Source: Pachyseris speciosa (lineage: Eukaryota; Cnidaria; Anthozoa; Scleractinia; Pachyseridae). From it: DNA of 64,000 nt. The notes under the pieces were generated by a model. The model had not been told where the DNA came from, ran no database searches, and saw only the letters and a list, made by a program, of their open reading frames with translations. This document shows, one piece after another, positions 1-12,094 of this stretch. The DNA lies in contig JAEMWC010000242.1 in assembly GCA_016490735.1 (NCBI GenBank), positions 579,501 to 643,500 on the forward strand, read 5' to 3'. The position numbers and the translations under genes were made by a program. Positions within the stretch are counted from its first letter, which is position 1. Every line of letters begins with the position of its first letter.

Positions 1-3000
1 TTGCACTCGTTTTATGTCGAATTTTGTTCCGCAGAAAAGGGAAATTGAAGTCAGGCTACATCAGAAAATGCATAAACGCACACAGTGGGGTTGGGATTTT
101 TAGTCAGTCAGTCCAGATGAACTCTTCGACGGATTATAACGAGTTAATACTATAATAGAAAAGCAAATAAACACAACGAAGGTGTACTTGTTTTAATTAG
201 TGCCATTGTCAGGTCAGCTTCGCATTTGGCCAACTGAAATTTACCTGGTCGGCATTTCAAAAGTCCCACGTGCTTAAATCGGCAATGTTTAATTCATATA
301 CACACCTCGAGTGGAGATTTCAAAGATTGAATTCAATTCGAGGGCTTTAGATGTAATAACTCCCTTTCTTTTGAAAGCGGACAGTAAACAATAGAATCAC
401 TCGCTGCTTGTTTGAAAAGCCGACATAAAAATCGGTTCTCATTACGCGACTTTTTCAGGCGATATTTTTTTGATACAAGGAAATCTAAATAGTTTACGTC
501 AGATCTTTTGACCCAAAAGCCAAAATGTGTTTCCTAATTCCATTAGTAAAAATGCTTTTGGCGGCAGGAGAAATGCAAACATTCCTAGTATAAACAATTC
601 TATTAACACGTCCAAAATGTTATGTAAATAACGGCGTTTACCTTTCCAATTTAAAAGATATCTTGTTAAAACCATGTTTAACTTCCAGGCACGGAGAATT
701 CGGCTATAGGAGATTGAAGCTTTTTCTTCTGTTCGCTGTCCGCTGAATCCGACGATTTTAATTTACAACAGATCTTTATCGGCCTTGACAGACGTGGCAA
801 GGTTTTGCGAAACAATACCGTCGAATGAATGTCTTCGCGAAGGCGATACAAGTTAATTGTGTACTTAGCACAAAACACGCGCGAGGGCGCGCAATTGCAA
901 ATCTCAGAAGTAAAAAACACTAGCAAAAGACCCTTGGATCGATTGAGTGTAGTAGTTTAATCTCTTTGGTTGTCAAGCATTTATGAAGAGGGGGCGTAGC
1001 ATTGCAATTTGCACTCAAATTTGAACAAGCCGGTAATATGACCGTAGCTAGAAGAGTTTTTAACATTCCCTATAATTAACACTTAAAAGTTGGGCCCTAA
1101 GGCGAGTTGACCCCTCAAATCGATTTCTTTATTACTGCATCTCCGCTCGTTCGACGGAACAATGCGCCGTTCGATTGAACACAGGTATACAGTTGGAAAT
1201 CCTATCGCACGTTTAAATTGTTAGGTGTGATTTATTGTGAGCGGACGAGTTGATGGGCCTTGTACATGGACTATGCGTCAATCACGGCGGCACATCAAAA
1301 GACTTCTAATTAAATCTCACAGTTTTTAAGGCCATCGATAATTTCACAAACCACGCCTGGTAGTTAAGCATTTTCCATGCGTGTGTCTTCAGAGGTAGCA
1401 CTCCTCGGCCAAAAGGCAAATTGAACTCGATAGGGGCAAGTAGCCGACCGGCGAACGACACTAACAGAGGAGCGAACAGACAAACCGCCCGTAATCTCAT
1501 TTTACTCATTCGCAAATCTCTGCACACTCGAAACCGCGGCGAGCCTCTTTGATCGTGGATCTGTCAGGTATGGACGAAATGTGCTGTGTATGTTTTCACT
1601 GAGTTGCTTAGACCCAGAAAAGCTCGCCATTCGCAAACATTTGCTTTGCAACAATGACCATTTGGCACAAGAGGACCGACAGGTCAGTGAGGCATTCTTG
1701 CAGAGGTTACTTCTTTCAGGTTTAAACGCCCATCGTACATCAAACTAAAACATACAAGCGTGAAACTGAATTACGCAACGCAGGGCGAAGCAAGACGATT
1801 ACATTGTGCTCGTAAATAATTTTTTACCTCGAAATGACGTTGAAAAGTATCTATCGCAAAACCGCGGAAATTGTCTTAAATCTCTCTCTCTCTATGTTTG
1901 TACAAGTCACAGTTGATTTTATGAAAATGTTTCGCAGTTTATAGAAGAAATATAATTTTGTATCACATCATTATTGGACTCACTGGAGCCAGAGGTTTCC
2001 TATAGCGAGGAAATACACGCGCTTTTATAAACAAGTTATTCATTGTGATTGCAGTACATGTACCCAGCGGGAACCCCGATTGAGAGCCGCCACATAGCGA
2101 GTAGAGACATTGTCTATTTATACAAAGCCATTAGAAACTTGTAAGCCTTAACGAAACCCCGCAGTTAGAAATCAGCGAGAACAGTAACTGATGAGGCCTG
2201 GCCAGCGTTTTATCAAGATTTCCAGGGTAAACAGTCTTTGCAAAAGCAATTATCATCCCTGCTAGTTACAAACTAATTATCTCTGTCGCCTGAAAATCAC
2301 ATCTCAAAACAAGCCAAGATTACGCACGTCCTCTGAAGATCTAGGCAATCGGAATGCGATTACGAAGGTATAAATTTAAAAGGACTCGAAGTTTTCTCAA
2401 ATAGAGTGCTTTTACGAAATAATAATGGCCTCCACTTAGAAATAAACAAAATTAAAAGGCAGCTGTTACTAGACGCCATGACATAGGGCACATTGAAATG
2501 CATGGATGGATCAGAAGGCTCGAAAAGTTGCCATTATTATTATATTTGTTGAACTGCCCCAGACCGCCCCTTCTGTGATTCTTTGAACGCCCCGAGTGCG
2601 CCGTGCCACCCACATTCTTGTGTTTATATCGTGAGCATTTTTCGACAAAACAACGTTGGTCGTATTTATAATAGATTTTACAGCTGTAAACACGGTTGTT
2701 CACTCTCGCACGATCAGCAAAATTTGTCGCGCGCGGTGAACTCGCGAAAACCTGTGACGAGAGTTGCCATTGAAACAATTATGGTTTCCGATTTGAATCA
2801 AGGTGTGAAGTGGCTCAGCTCCATAAATCGCGCAGCTCGAGGAATTTGTTTTGAAACTTCGTTACAGCTGAAAGGTTCACAACGGGCTGTAATTGTTGAG
2901 AAATTTTGGCTCGCTCGAAATCGCGGTCCAGCTCGCGCCTGTAGGCTACAGACATTATTGTGATTGCTGGTATACCTAGATTGGCTACTTATAATAGTTC

Positions 3001-3247
3001 CATTTGGAGAGACTTATTATATATCAACAAATCCCTATCATTCAATCACATTGTGTCATGAAAGACACTTCTGCCACGCTGATTGGCTGTGCTTAGTAGT
3101 GGCGGCATCTCAAAAGGGTCTGTACTTGGGGTTTAGGATGAATTGAATCAACAGCCCACTGAACATTCGCAGGGCGTACAAAGTGTTTCTCTATTTGCCG
3201 ACCAAAATAGCGGCTTGACAACCCTTAATAAACCCGGGCTTCAGTCT
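1..3247. other. 5' flank of Sp6-9, no gene recognised
   Basis: No coding region is recognised on either strand. Open frames here are short or begin with TTG. The sequence carries none of the repeat families seen further on, apart from a short TC run near 1885. It presumably holds the promoter and perhaps upstream enhancers of Sp6-9, but no element can be delimited by eye. Confidence 0.6.
2564..2570 (-). promoter_or_regulatory. GC box upstream of Sp6-9
   Basis: CCGCCCC on the + strand (GGGGCGG on -) is a consensus Sp-type binding site, about 830 bp before the main exon of Sp6-9. A TATA-like TTTATAA lies about 100 bp downstream. Motif only; its use as a promoter or autoregulatory element is inferred. 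Confidence 0.3.
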
Positions 3248-3271
3248 ATGAGGAAGAGGCTTTCTTGTCAG
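3248..3271 (+). CDS. Candidate short first coding exon of Sp6-9
   Basis: An ATG at 3248 opens eight codons (MRKRLSCQ) ending in CAG directly before GTTTGT, a usable 5' splice site. Joining to the acceptor at 3399 gives a 128-bp intron and keeps phase 0 with the main exon, for a protein of 399 aa. The size and phase mirror the first intron of the Sp5 gene in this window, and vertebrate SP8/SP9 also have a very short first coding stretch. The start context is weak and the residues do not resemble the vertebrate first exon. Another phase-0 option starts with the ATG at 2191 and ends at a donor at 2227. Translation could also begin at the Met at 3442. Transcript data would decide. Confidence 0.28.
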
Positions 3272-3399
3272 GTTTGTCCCGTTGTATTTGTACAGGAATT
3301 TAGCGTGATTTGATTAGTAAGTTAAGCTGATTACCCAACGCGCGCGCGCTAATACGATCTCTGTTGAGCTGTACACGTTTGATTTTGTACTTATTTCAG

Positions 3400-4575
3400 G
3401 AGTCGGGAAACCCAGCAAAATCTCGATTAACACCTCTGGCGATGCTGGCAGCGACTTGTAACAGAATAGGACAGCAAACTCCACCACCCATACCCGACGT
3501 GTCAATGGCAAAAAGTTTCTACCATTGGAAGCAACCGAGTACACTGCCTCTACAGCGGGCAAGACCAGCTGACGGCGGCCTGTATTCGAATCTGCCATCA
3601 GCTTTTCTGCCTACTAGCGAGTCGTTAAGCACGCAGAATCATGAGAGCTTTCTCCCCAGTCAAAGCTATTCCGCGGGACATAATTCGCTCGCCGATCCGT
3701 TAGCTTTGGCCTCGGCTAGCCGCGTGCATTCTGCTTCTGTTGAAGCGTCTATGTATCCGAGGATGCCTCATCCGTACGACGGTTCGCCGTGGTTTAAATC
3801 GCCTATCGAGCCACACGCCCAAGCTACAGCGCGGCAAGCGTTTTGGGAAGTACACGGCAACCCTGCGTGGTTGGATGCAAGCGTGTCTGGCAGCTCGTTT
3901 TCATCATCTTTGAGTCATTTCACAGGACTACCTCATGAGTTCTCCACAGGAAGTTTATCTATTCCCGCTGCGGTTTCCGTGGCGAGTCACCCTCACTTTC
4001 TACCCCCTCCCTGCCTTGGCTCGGATCCTATGAAGGCTTCTCTGCCAACCTACATAGATGGACCTTCGTATTTCCCTGGAACGCCGGGCTTGTTGCCTTC
4101 TACACAGAGCGTAACAGCGCGAGCGACCCGGCGATACACGGGTCGAGCGACTTGCGACTGTCCAAACTGCCAAGATAACGAGAGACTCAGCGCTACGGGA
4201 GCGCCATTTAGGAAAAAAACTCAGCATATTTGTCACATTCCTGGCTGCGGAAAGGTTTACGGTAAAACCTCTCATCTGAAGGCACATCTGCGGTGGCACA
4301 CAGGCGAGCGGCCATTTGTTTGTAACTGGTTGTTTTGCGGTAAGCGATTTACTCGCTCTGACGAACTGCAGCGACATCTTCGAACCCACACGGGCGAGAA
4401 GCGATTCGCTTGTCCCATTTGCAATAAACGATTCATGCGAAGTGATCACCTGGCTAAACACGTTAAAACGCATAATAATGACACAGTAAAGAAACCAGAG
4501 TCAGAGAAGGACGAGAAAGAGGACACAAAGACCGACAGCATCGGTGAAACTGAACGTTTGTGTAAACACGTCTGA
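3400..4575 (+). CDS. Sp6-9 (Sp8/Sp9-like): Sp6-9 subfamily zinc-finger transcription factor (Sp8/Sp9-like), main exon
   Basis: Nuclear transcription factor expected to bind GC/GT boxes; Sp6-9 proteins act in appendage, oral and neural patterning in animals. The exon encodes 391 residues. Numbered from the internal Met at 3442 (377 aa): the N-terminal MLAATC-x-IG motif typical of Sp8/Sp9 is at residues 1-9, a YPR..HPY..WFK block is near 104-119, the Btd box (CDCPNCQ core) is at about 230-244, and three C2H2 fingers lie at 264-286, 294-316 and 324-344, with an acidic/lysine-rich tail to 377. The frame stays open 5' of 3400 but enters a pyrimidine tract ending in CAG (acceptor at 3398-3399), so that part is intron. 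The residues before Met 3442 contain TPLA, as in the long vertebrate SP8/SP9 isoforms, so an upstream coding exon is expected. The stop is TGA at 4573. Family assignment is very secure; the true start is not. Confidence 0.96.
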   Translation, partial: ESGNPAKSRLTPLAMLAATCNRIGQQTPPPIPDVSMAKSFYHWKQPSTLPLQRARPADGGLYSNLPSAFLPTSESLSTQNHESFLPSQSYSAGHNSLADPLALASASRVHSASVEASMYPRMPHPYDGSPWFKSPIEPHAQATARQAFWEVHGNPAWLDASVSGSSFSSSLSHFTGLPHEFSTGSLSIPAAVSVASHPHFLPPPCLGSDPMKASLPTYIDGPSYFPGTPGLLPSTQSVTARATRRYTGRATCDCPNCQDNERLSATGAPFRKKTQHICHIPGCGKVYGKTSHLKAHLRWHTGERPFVCNWLFCGKRFTRSDELQRHLRTHTGEKRFACPICNKRFMRSDHLAKHVKTHNNDTVKKPESEKDEKEDTKTDSIGETERLCKHV

Positions 4576-5174
4576 AATTATTGGGAGTAACAGAGTTGCG
4601 TAGTCTGACAATTCAATGGCCAAAAAGTAAGACACTTTAACTATAAAATGCTTCTTTTTAGTCTATTATTATCCTCTGCGGCTGGAAGCCTTTGAAATCG
4701 AAAATACAACCCTTCAAAAGCCTTTGTGAGGGCCAAAGATAAGACGCTCGAGTTGAAAAGCTGTATATAATGTTTGACGTCGGTGAGGCAAAGAAAGGTA
4801 TAAGATTTCCAAAGTTTGCAATATTATTTTCAACGAAACAAACACATATGGTGCCTTTTCGGCTCCAAGATTGGGAGTTAAAAACCCGCACGAATGGTGT
4901 GCATTTCCGATGGCAGGAAAATCTTTCTTGATGAACTTTTAAGTAGTTTACAGAACAATGAAAAGAAATTACTCTTTTGACATACAGAGAAATCACTGAT
5001 GTGGTATAAAATCACTATATTTCGAGAAGTGTTGAGATGTATTTAAAGACAGTATGTTTGAAGTTATTTAATTGAACGAAGACAATCTTTAAACACAGGT
5101 TCGGCTTATTTACTGTGGAACTGTACATATATAACTTGAAAATTCATTGAGCTAAGCTGAACCTCAGAGACTAA

Positions 5175-5180
5175 ATTAAA
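5175..5180 (+). terminator. Possible polyadenylation signal of Sp6-9
   Basis: ATTAAA, the commonest variant poly(A) hexamer, lies 600 bp after the Sp6-9 stop and is followed by a T/G-rich stretch. No AATAAA was noticed between the stop and this site. Confidence 0.3.
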
Positions 5181-5348
5181 GAGTACTGTTTGAGATCCAA
5201 AGGCTGTCTCCTTGTGAATCTGTGACGATAGGATTTCTCGCATCGTTATCTGCAAATTCGTGCCCTCTTTCGAGTGCGAATTATTCTGCTATCATTATAA
5301 AGATAACTAAAGTTTTTCGCAAACTGTGGATTCCTATTAAGCACTACA

Positions 5349-5897
5349 ATGGGTGCTCGGCGGGGCACTTGCATGGCATGTCTCTCTCTGATCACAAAAA
5401 GCGAGGAATTCAAACGGCTTCCCGCAGCAAACAGTTACACCATTTGTAGTTTAAAATTTTTTCGATTAATCCACGATTTACAAACATTCTATCAATCGTT
5501 ATGTATTTTTTCAATTGTTATCCTTTTCCAATCGAGATACGTTACCGATTCAGGTCGCCGCTATGCCTTTAACTGTTTTATTATCAAATGGTGTGAAAAC
5601 CATAAACTCTTGTTTGGCGTTATCTCAAAGGGTCTTGTGCTACAGGGATTTGAGCTAAAATTTTCGCTTTTGTCCATCGATGTTGGACGCTATACTGAGC
5701 ACTTAAAAAGCGTTAATTTCACAATGGCACTTGAAATGGTTTGCCAAAGATACGACTCGCTTTCTCTTGTTGACAATGGATATTTCTGTGATCTAAACCG
5801 CATTCATAGTAACTGGAAAATTAATAACATTTCACTCAAAATGCACTACAGCAGAAAATTATACAAGAAGTCTCCTTGCCAGTTTGTGAGTTGGTGA
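5349..5897 (+). CDS. Unrecognised 182-codon open reading frame
   Basis: An ATG-initiated frame of 182 codons begins about 770 bp downstream of Sp6-9 on the same strand. The predicted product is rich in Ser, Leu, Phe, Lys and Cys, with a hydrophobic stretch near residues 45-60. I see no recognisable domain, motif or repeat and no clear signal peptide. By rough estimate, a frame this long is unusual but not impossible by chance in 64 kb of AT-rich DNA. It could be the 3'UTR or a conserved non-coding stretch of Sp6-9, a taxon-restricted gene, or coincidence. No function is assigned. Confidence 0.15.
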   Translation: MGARRGTCMACLSLITKSEEFKRLPAANSYTICSLKFFRLIHDLQTFYQSLCIFSIVILFQSRYVTDSGRRYAFNCFIIKWCENHKLLFGVISKGLVLQGFELKFSLLSIDVGRYTEHLKSVNFTMALEMVCQRYDSLSLVDNGYFCDLNRIHSNWKINNISLKMHYSRKLYKKSPCQFVSW

Positions 5898-8800
5898 AGG
5901 GAAATTGTACAGTTATGAAGTCTTCTTCGACAGGTAATTGCGACCAAGACTAACCCATTTTCTCAAGTTCTTTTGTCCTTCAAAAGCTCTTAACTGAATG
6001 CCTGAACAAAACAACAACTGAAAACAAATACTTGTCCCTTTCGAGTTGGCAGCGCTCTAGTCTTGCCGCTTGCATTTCACAGTATGATTTGTGATTCCAT
6101 GATTTTCTCCATCAATTTGGAACAAGCTCTGGGCACGGAAGTTAGAAATTGGTTCAAGAGGAAGCGCTTTATTTTCGAAGCTTATCAACTTGAATCAAGT
6201 GTTTTTCACACCCATTTTAAAAGCATTTCACTGGAGTTCTTTTAGATAGCCGGCTCTAGCAAGGCACCATGCAATTATTTTTCACTTGTCCGCTAGTTAA
6301 ACCCTCTTCGTTTGAACAAAGACTAGCACCCTTAACTCTTCAATCCTCATTAGAGTGTGGAACGTTTTTTTTCCTAGCCGCTGGTCGGGTGTCATATTCA
6401 GATAATTGAAATAATCACAAGGCAAGCTTTTTGACAAGCCGGCACTCCTACAGGATCTGTTTTATAAACACATAAATGGCTTTTCACGCTCTATTCTTCA
6501 TTCGGTCGCCCGCGTGCCAACTCACGCGTGCGCCTCCTTAGCCAAGGGCGCTCTGCACGACCTACCAGTGTTATGGAAAGCCACTTTCACGCTTGCGAAA
6601 TTGAGTTTAATTCTCTTCTAAACATCGCATAAACAACCCCGCGTGGTGTAAAACGATCGTATTTCCTTATTCGCCCAAGGCTATGGAAAAAAAGTGATTG
6701 ATGGAGGTTGTATTTATTAACGAAAAAAGAACTCGCGGTGTTTGTGGGAAATAAAGGGGAAATAACCCTTCAAACATAAAGAAACCACAAGATTTAGCGC
6801 TTGTATTCTGCCTCTCTTGTACTGTCTCGTGAAAAAACAAATCCTACAAACCCCTTTGCTTGAGATAATCACTGTTTTTGTTTGTCCCTGCGTTTGATGA
6901 TATGACAATTTTAATTCAGCAAGTCTCTAGAGAGAAGTTGTGCTAAGTCCTTTATAACTCCTTCTTCACGGTTGATAAACAAATCCAAATTAGAGCTTAC
7001 ACAGCATGCCGACAAAGGCCTTGGCAGACCGCCTCCGCTAAATTACCGATCAACTTTTCTCGATTGTCTCGCAAGATATTAGGTGCGTGTTGTTTTTTGG
7101 CCATTATGAGCACTAGAAAATAACTCTTGGCCGGCATAATTGCTTTTACAACAGCAACTGACGCTTTTAGTTAAGGTAGGCTTGCCGCGCCGGTCGGCCA
7201 GGACCAAAAAGGGCATCTGATGGGTTTATCCAGTTGGGCTTCTATTGTGTGCAATCCGTGATTTTAAGAGACGGAATAAATGCGAACCAGCGGGGTATAA
7301 TTGGGTTTGCGTTTAACGGCTTACGATAATTATCAAGGCGTCTCGTTTAATGATACTTAATAGTTTTCAAAATATTCCTTTTACCAACTTATTTCTCGCA
7401 TCGGGGGCTGACAAGCGTGCTATAGATCCCTCCAAGAAAGCCGGCAAACATGATACAAGCCTTGATAAATACTTGACTTTGTTTTTAAATGCATGTATTG
7501 GGCATAAAAGGAGAAAAAGGAGACAAATGCTTTCGGGGTGTGTGTAGGAATAAATTCCACGCAGAGCTAGTACAACAAAGGAGCGGTTCACTCCCGCATA
7601 CCTGTTGTTTTAATAAAATATGAAAAGTTCATGCTCTTAAAACGCGGTTTGACCCGCAGTCACACTTGAGTCGTTATTTTTGAAAACAGCGACACCGCCA
7701 GAAATGTCGCCTGTATAAATATGTCATCTAAACAACTCAAAATAAAAGGTTGACTCTCTGCTTTTTTCCCCGGTGTTAAAAATAGTTCATAAGAACAGAG
7801 GAGCTGCCTTCGACAATACTAACTTCTTTTAGGTTTTACATTTAAATGGCGGCTCTCGTTTCTTTGTTGTTATGGACGGGAGTGGGTGCAGACTTTCTTT
7901 TTTCCGTTAGATCAATGTTTGACTTCCTACTGTAATTACTGGAACCTTGTGTTTCACCCTAGGCAACAAAGTGTTTGTGTTTTACAAGAGTTTTATTTCC
8001 CACCCTTAGCACTTTTGAATTCGTGACAAAAGCATCACGACCCTCGGGATGTTTTAAAATTGCATATCATTTATGACTATCAGATATAAGTTAAGATGCT
8101 ACTTTGATAAAATGCTAACCTACGACGCTTGGGTTTTAATTCTTTTTGTTAGATATCTTTTGCGGTTACGTAAGTTATAGTTCAAGATTCAATCCTTTGA
8201 GATTTAAAAACAAACTTTTGGATAAGAACATTATTTCGTTTTCGACGGTTATATGGCTTTCTCTTATACATTTCCAGCACTTCAAAGGACAGAAATTCAA
8301 CAATTCTTAAATTGCAGTCTGAAAAAAGCTTACTTTTCCTTCATCAACTTACAATATTAAGAACAGCTGCATGACCGCCGGCGGATAACATCAAAGGAAA
8401 AGGTTACGTCAAGAAAACTCCTGCCCCTTAAGTTAAAATACAAAATATCTGAGGCAAATTGGCGAGATTTGCTATCTTCACTGAGTTAAACATGTTTTAA
8501 GTAAACATATCTATTGGAAAAGCGAGTTAAGCGAGATCATGATAACGATTTCGACAAAAAAGAGTGGTGATAAGGGTAACGTGCCCTCATCTCTGATTTT
8601 TGTAAACCACGCAGTTATCGTGGGAGGATAGACGTTTAAAGTCTCAGGAAATTAAAAAAAAAAAGCTACGGTTTTGAAGCCTCAAAACATTTCAGGAAAA
8701 AATTCCTTTGAGTAACTTGTGAGAAAGGAAAGGCAACAAATATCTTGGGAATGCAATTGCGAATTTGTACTGTATGGGATCGATGGGGAGTGATCCGAAA

Positions 8801-9050
8801 ACGTGACAGTATTGTAACGTATTTATTTACGTAATTGAGAATGAAAGAAAATAAATCGTTCCGCTTTCATTTCAAGAATTGCACATTAAATAAGTTAATG
8901 CTGTTCTAAACTGATGAAACTTTGATTCCGTGGAAAAAGATTTTCTGCTATGCAGATGAAAATTTTTGAGTAGAATGTCCATTAATATTGATTAATCATG
9001 TGCTACTCAAGATGAGTTTTTTGGTCGTGAGTATCTTCACTTAATCCTAG
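5898..9050. other. Intergenic, no gene or repeat family recognised
   Basis: AT-rich unique-looking sequence with only short random frames. No match to the 106-bp repeat or to the transposon tails found elsewhere in the window. It may hold distal regulatory DNA of Sp6-9, which cannot be judged without comparison to another species. Confidence 0.5.
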
Positions 9051-9053
9051 CAT

Positions 9054-9395
9054 TCAAATGAAAATTATCGAGAAGTACTTTCCTGAGGCGCTGTTTATTA
9101 TGCTGTACAAGGTGGCTGTAACTTTTCAGTCTGTGCACGCCGGAAATCCCAACGTGTGACCATTCAATGCCGGCAGTACTTTCTCGTCGCCTTGTTTATT
9201 GTGCTGTACAAGGTGGTTCTAACTTTTGAGTCTGTGGATGAAATCCCAAAGTTTAACCATTCAAATGAAAGCCACTGAGCAGTACGTTTAATACGTTGTG
9301 CTAGGTGGTTGTAACGATTGAGTCTGTGGATAAAATCTTTACGGTACGATCATTAATAAGAAAGCTACTAAGAAGTCACTTTGATGCCACTTTGC
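9054..9395 (+). repeat. 106-bp-period repeat cluster, + orientation
   Basis: About three degenerate units. Recognised by the words GTACTTTCCTG, TGTTTATTATGCTGTACAAGG, GAGTCTGTGGAT and ACCATTCAAATGAAAGC in constant order. The last unit is strongly eroded. Confidence 0.85.
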
Positions 9396-10059
9396 TCTAA
9401 CAAAAACGATCTTTTAATACTTTTGGAGAACAAAACTGCACCCATAGCGGGGATGAAAATGCACTTCTGTCATACGAATCTAAAAGGACACCGATTAAAA
9501 ACGCATATGAGGAATAAAAGCGGGAAATCAAACAACTCACATTAAAAATTCACAGAGACAAGGAAAAAGTAGACCGGCGAGTGGGCGATGAAAAAGGGCT
9601 GAGAAAGTGCCTTCGGAACTACTAGGAAAGCTTACAATTTAGTTAGCAACGGCGTAAGAATACATTTTAGTTATTGGTGTAAGCAAGTTTTCAGGGCATA
9701 TTTTGTTTACGAACCCGCAGATACGCTAACAGCTCTTCAAATACAGCACCAAGACGTTGAATAAACTGGACAGATAAGGGCAGTACGGCTCGCAAGCATC
9801 TTGTGCAGTGTAATGAGCGCCTGTCTTCGGGAAAATTATTTTGGTAGCTTTTAAGGGACTCGCCATACTTTGTTATTCTTTTCACGAGATGAAAGTTTGA
9901 GAAAACTGCCTATAGTTTACGCACGACATGTTCTCCTTCCGGGATGTGATATTCAGTTTCAACCCTGTCGTCATCTACACATTAAGATTTCATACACAAT
10001 CTGATTAAAATGTTACGAGAAACCGGAGTACACACCATAACAACACCACATCAACTACT

Positions 10060-10340
10060 TGAAATAAAGCTCAGTAGCTTTCATTTAAATAGTCACACTT
10101 TAGGATTTCATCAAAGACTGAAAAGTTAGAAACACCTTTTACAGCATCATAGATATTATCACAAGAAAAACTGCTCAGTAGCTTTCATTTGAATAGTCAA
10201 ACTTTAGGATTTTGTCCACAGGCTTAAAATTTAGATAACAAACAGCGTCACAGTAAAGTAATACCCTGTAGCTTTTCGACATCCATAGACTCAAAACTTA
10301 GAACCACCTTGTATAGCATAATGAACAGCTTTGGTCAAAT
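10060..10340 (-). repeat. 106-bp-period repeat cluster, - orientation
   Basis: Two to three diverged units read on the - strand. The marker words appear as reverse complements: CTCAGTAGCTTTCATTT, CACACTTTAGGATTT and ACCACCTTGTA. Confidence 0.85.
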
Positions 10341-11149
10341 CTCACTTTTTAATGACGAAATTCACTGTTATCAAAACGTTTATACCTCGTTGTCGGTAAA
10401 ACAAGATAAGTCAGCCCCATAGCATAGTACTACTCAGTCAGTTCAATGGAGCGGCTCACTTCGAAGAACTTTATCTAAAGATTAATTAAACGACGCACAT
10501 TCCCCAAATCGTACTTTCTTATGGCTGTATATGGAGCGGAAGATAAGATGACATTAAGAAAATTGATGGTATGTTTTAAAGTTATCAGCAAAATTGAGCT
10601 TTGCAAACTAAAAAATAAGGTGGGCGAGGTCTACTTCAATTTTTAAATGGAAAACTTAAAATAAGCGAACCGCGAGTCATTTGTTTCGCAAGATTTACAG
10701 ATTTGTTCCAAGATCTTGAGAACTGGAGAAGACAAATGTATTAGTTCAATCAGTAAATGCATCAAAGGCAGATTTCGTTTTCATTGGTATGTATTATTAA
10801 GTCCTTGTTTCGCGGCAAGTAAAAAGCATTTATAAGTGACTTTTAAAATGTTGTTACACGCACTAAGGCTCATGCCAGAAATGCTAAGTTAACGATCGCC
10901 TTATGTGGAGCAGAAATCAGTGAAGGTAGTCAAGTGAATCGTGGAAATTAAGAAGACAAATGAATTGTTCTTTTCGTTCTTAAGTGCTTCAAATGAATTC
11001 CTCTTTGTCATAGAACTTGGCATTCGGGTCAAGGTGAAGAATTAACACTGAATTATATAAATTAACCTTGATGATAACAGCGAATTCAGTGATATTCGCG
11101 GTTAATTTCAATTTCAAGGTCACGTAAATTCTAAACATTTTTGTGCAAA

Positions 11150-11512
11150 CTTTCGTTTGAATTGTCACACTTTAGGATTTCACCCACAGACTCAAAAGTA
11201 GAACCACCTTGTACAACATAATAAACAGTACCACAGGAAAGTACTGCTCAGTAGCTTTCATTTGAATGGTCACACTTTAGGATTTCATCCACAGACTCAA
11301 AAGCTAGCACCACCTTGTACAACATAATAAACAGCACCACAGGAAAGTACCAGTAGCTTTCATTTGAATGATTATACTGTGAGATTTTATCCTGACTCAA
11401 AAGTTAGAACCACCTTGTACAGCATAATAAACAGTACCACAGGAAAGTACTGCTCAGTAGCTTTCATTTGAATGGTCACACTTTAGGATTTCATCCACAG
11501 TCTCAAAAGTTA
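11150..11512 (-). repeat. 106-bp-period repeat cluster, - orientation
   Basis: Three to four well-preserved units with CACAGGAAAGTACTGCTCAG and TAGCTTTCATTTGAATGGTC recurring at about 106-bp spacing. One unit is internally shortened near 11350. Confidence 0.92.
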
Positions 11513-12094
11513 CTGTAGTTGCAAAAGTTGTTTTCAATTTTTTATGGTAGTATGGCTTTGTACCTGTAAAGAAGGTAAAGACTATAAACAAGATGTATCA
11601 AATTATAAACCAACTTATTCTATACATATAGTGTGTACAAAACTGAACTTCATCTAGAGGAAACCGTGAACTTTGGGGTCTTAACCTTCCTATTTAAATA
11701 AGCAGTCTAAGGGAACGCTTTTCTGGGGAAACTTTGAGTATCAAAGAAATTTTTATCTTCTTCAACCGGGCAAGAAGATCGAGACAGAAGAGCCGGCGGA
11801 TCTGAAGAAGTGACCGGAAAAGTGCCACGCCAGGCTATCTGGAGCTTTGCCGGCGGTTTGAAGAAAATACTATTTTGACGAAACTCTAAACCATGGAAAA
11901 TATCGGGGACAGGTGAATCTATTTCAGATTTGACTTATACTACCACGCATACCGTGGGGTACGTACTCGTTTGTAGATTTAAAAAACGGCTGCGTTCATT
12001 TGAGAGCTATTAATAAACCTCTTTTACGAAATGGTAGCAAGGTGGGCAAGAAGCGACTGAATCATCCCGCTTCAGCGTGGGCGCATTTCACGAT

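Noticed and set aside
2191..2226. Codons from the ATG at 2191 as certain first exon of Sp6-9
   Set aside because: It ends at a possible phase-0 donor, but the residues resemble no known Sp N-terminus and the intron would be 1.2 kb; kept only as an alternative.
2583..2963. 126-codon frame upstream of Sp6-9
   Set aside because: Begins with TTG, has no recognisable motif and overlaps antisense frames; more likely promoter or 5' flank.
3364..3399. Start of Sp6-9 at 3364
   Set aside because: The first codon is TTG and the 36 bases run through a pyrimidine tract to a CAG acceptor, so they are intron.
4000..4473. 157-codon frame opposite Sp6-9, and frames opposite Sp5 (46917-47390, 47242-47583, 47577-47837)
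   Set aside because: These are antisense shadows of the zinc-finger exons with no independent features.
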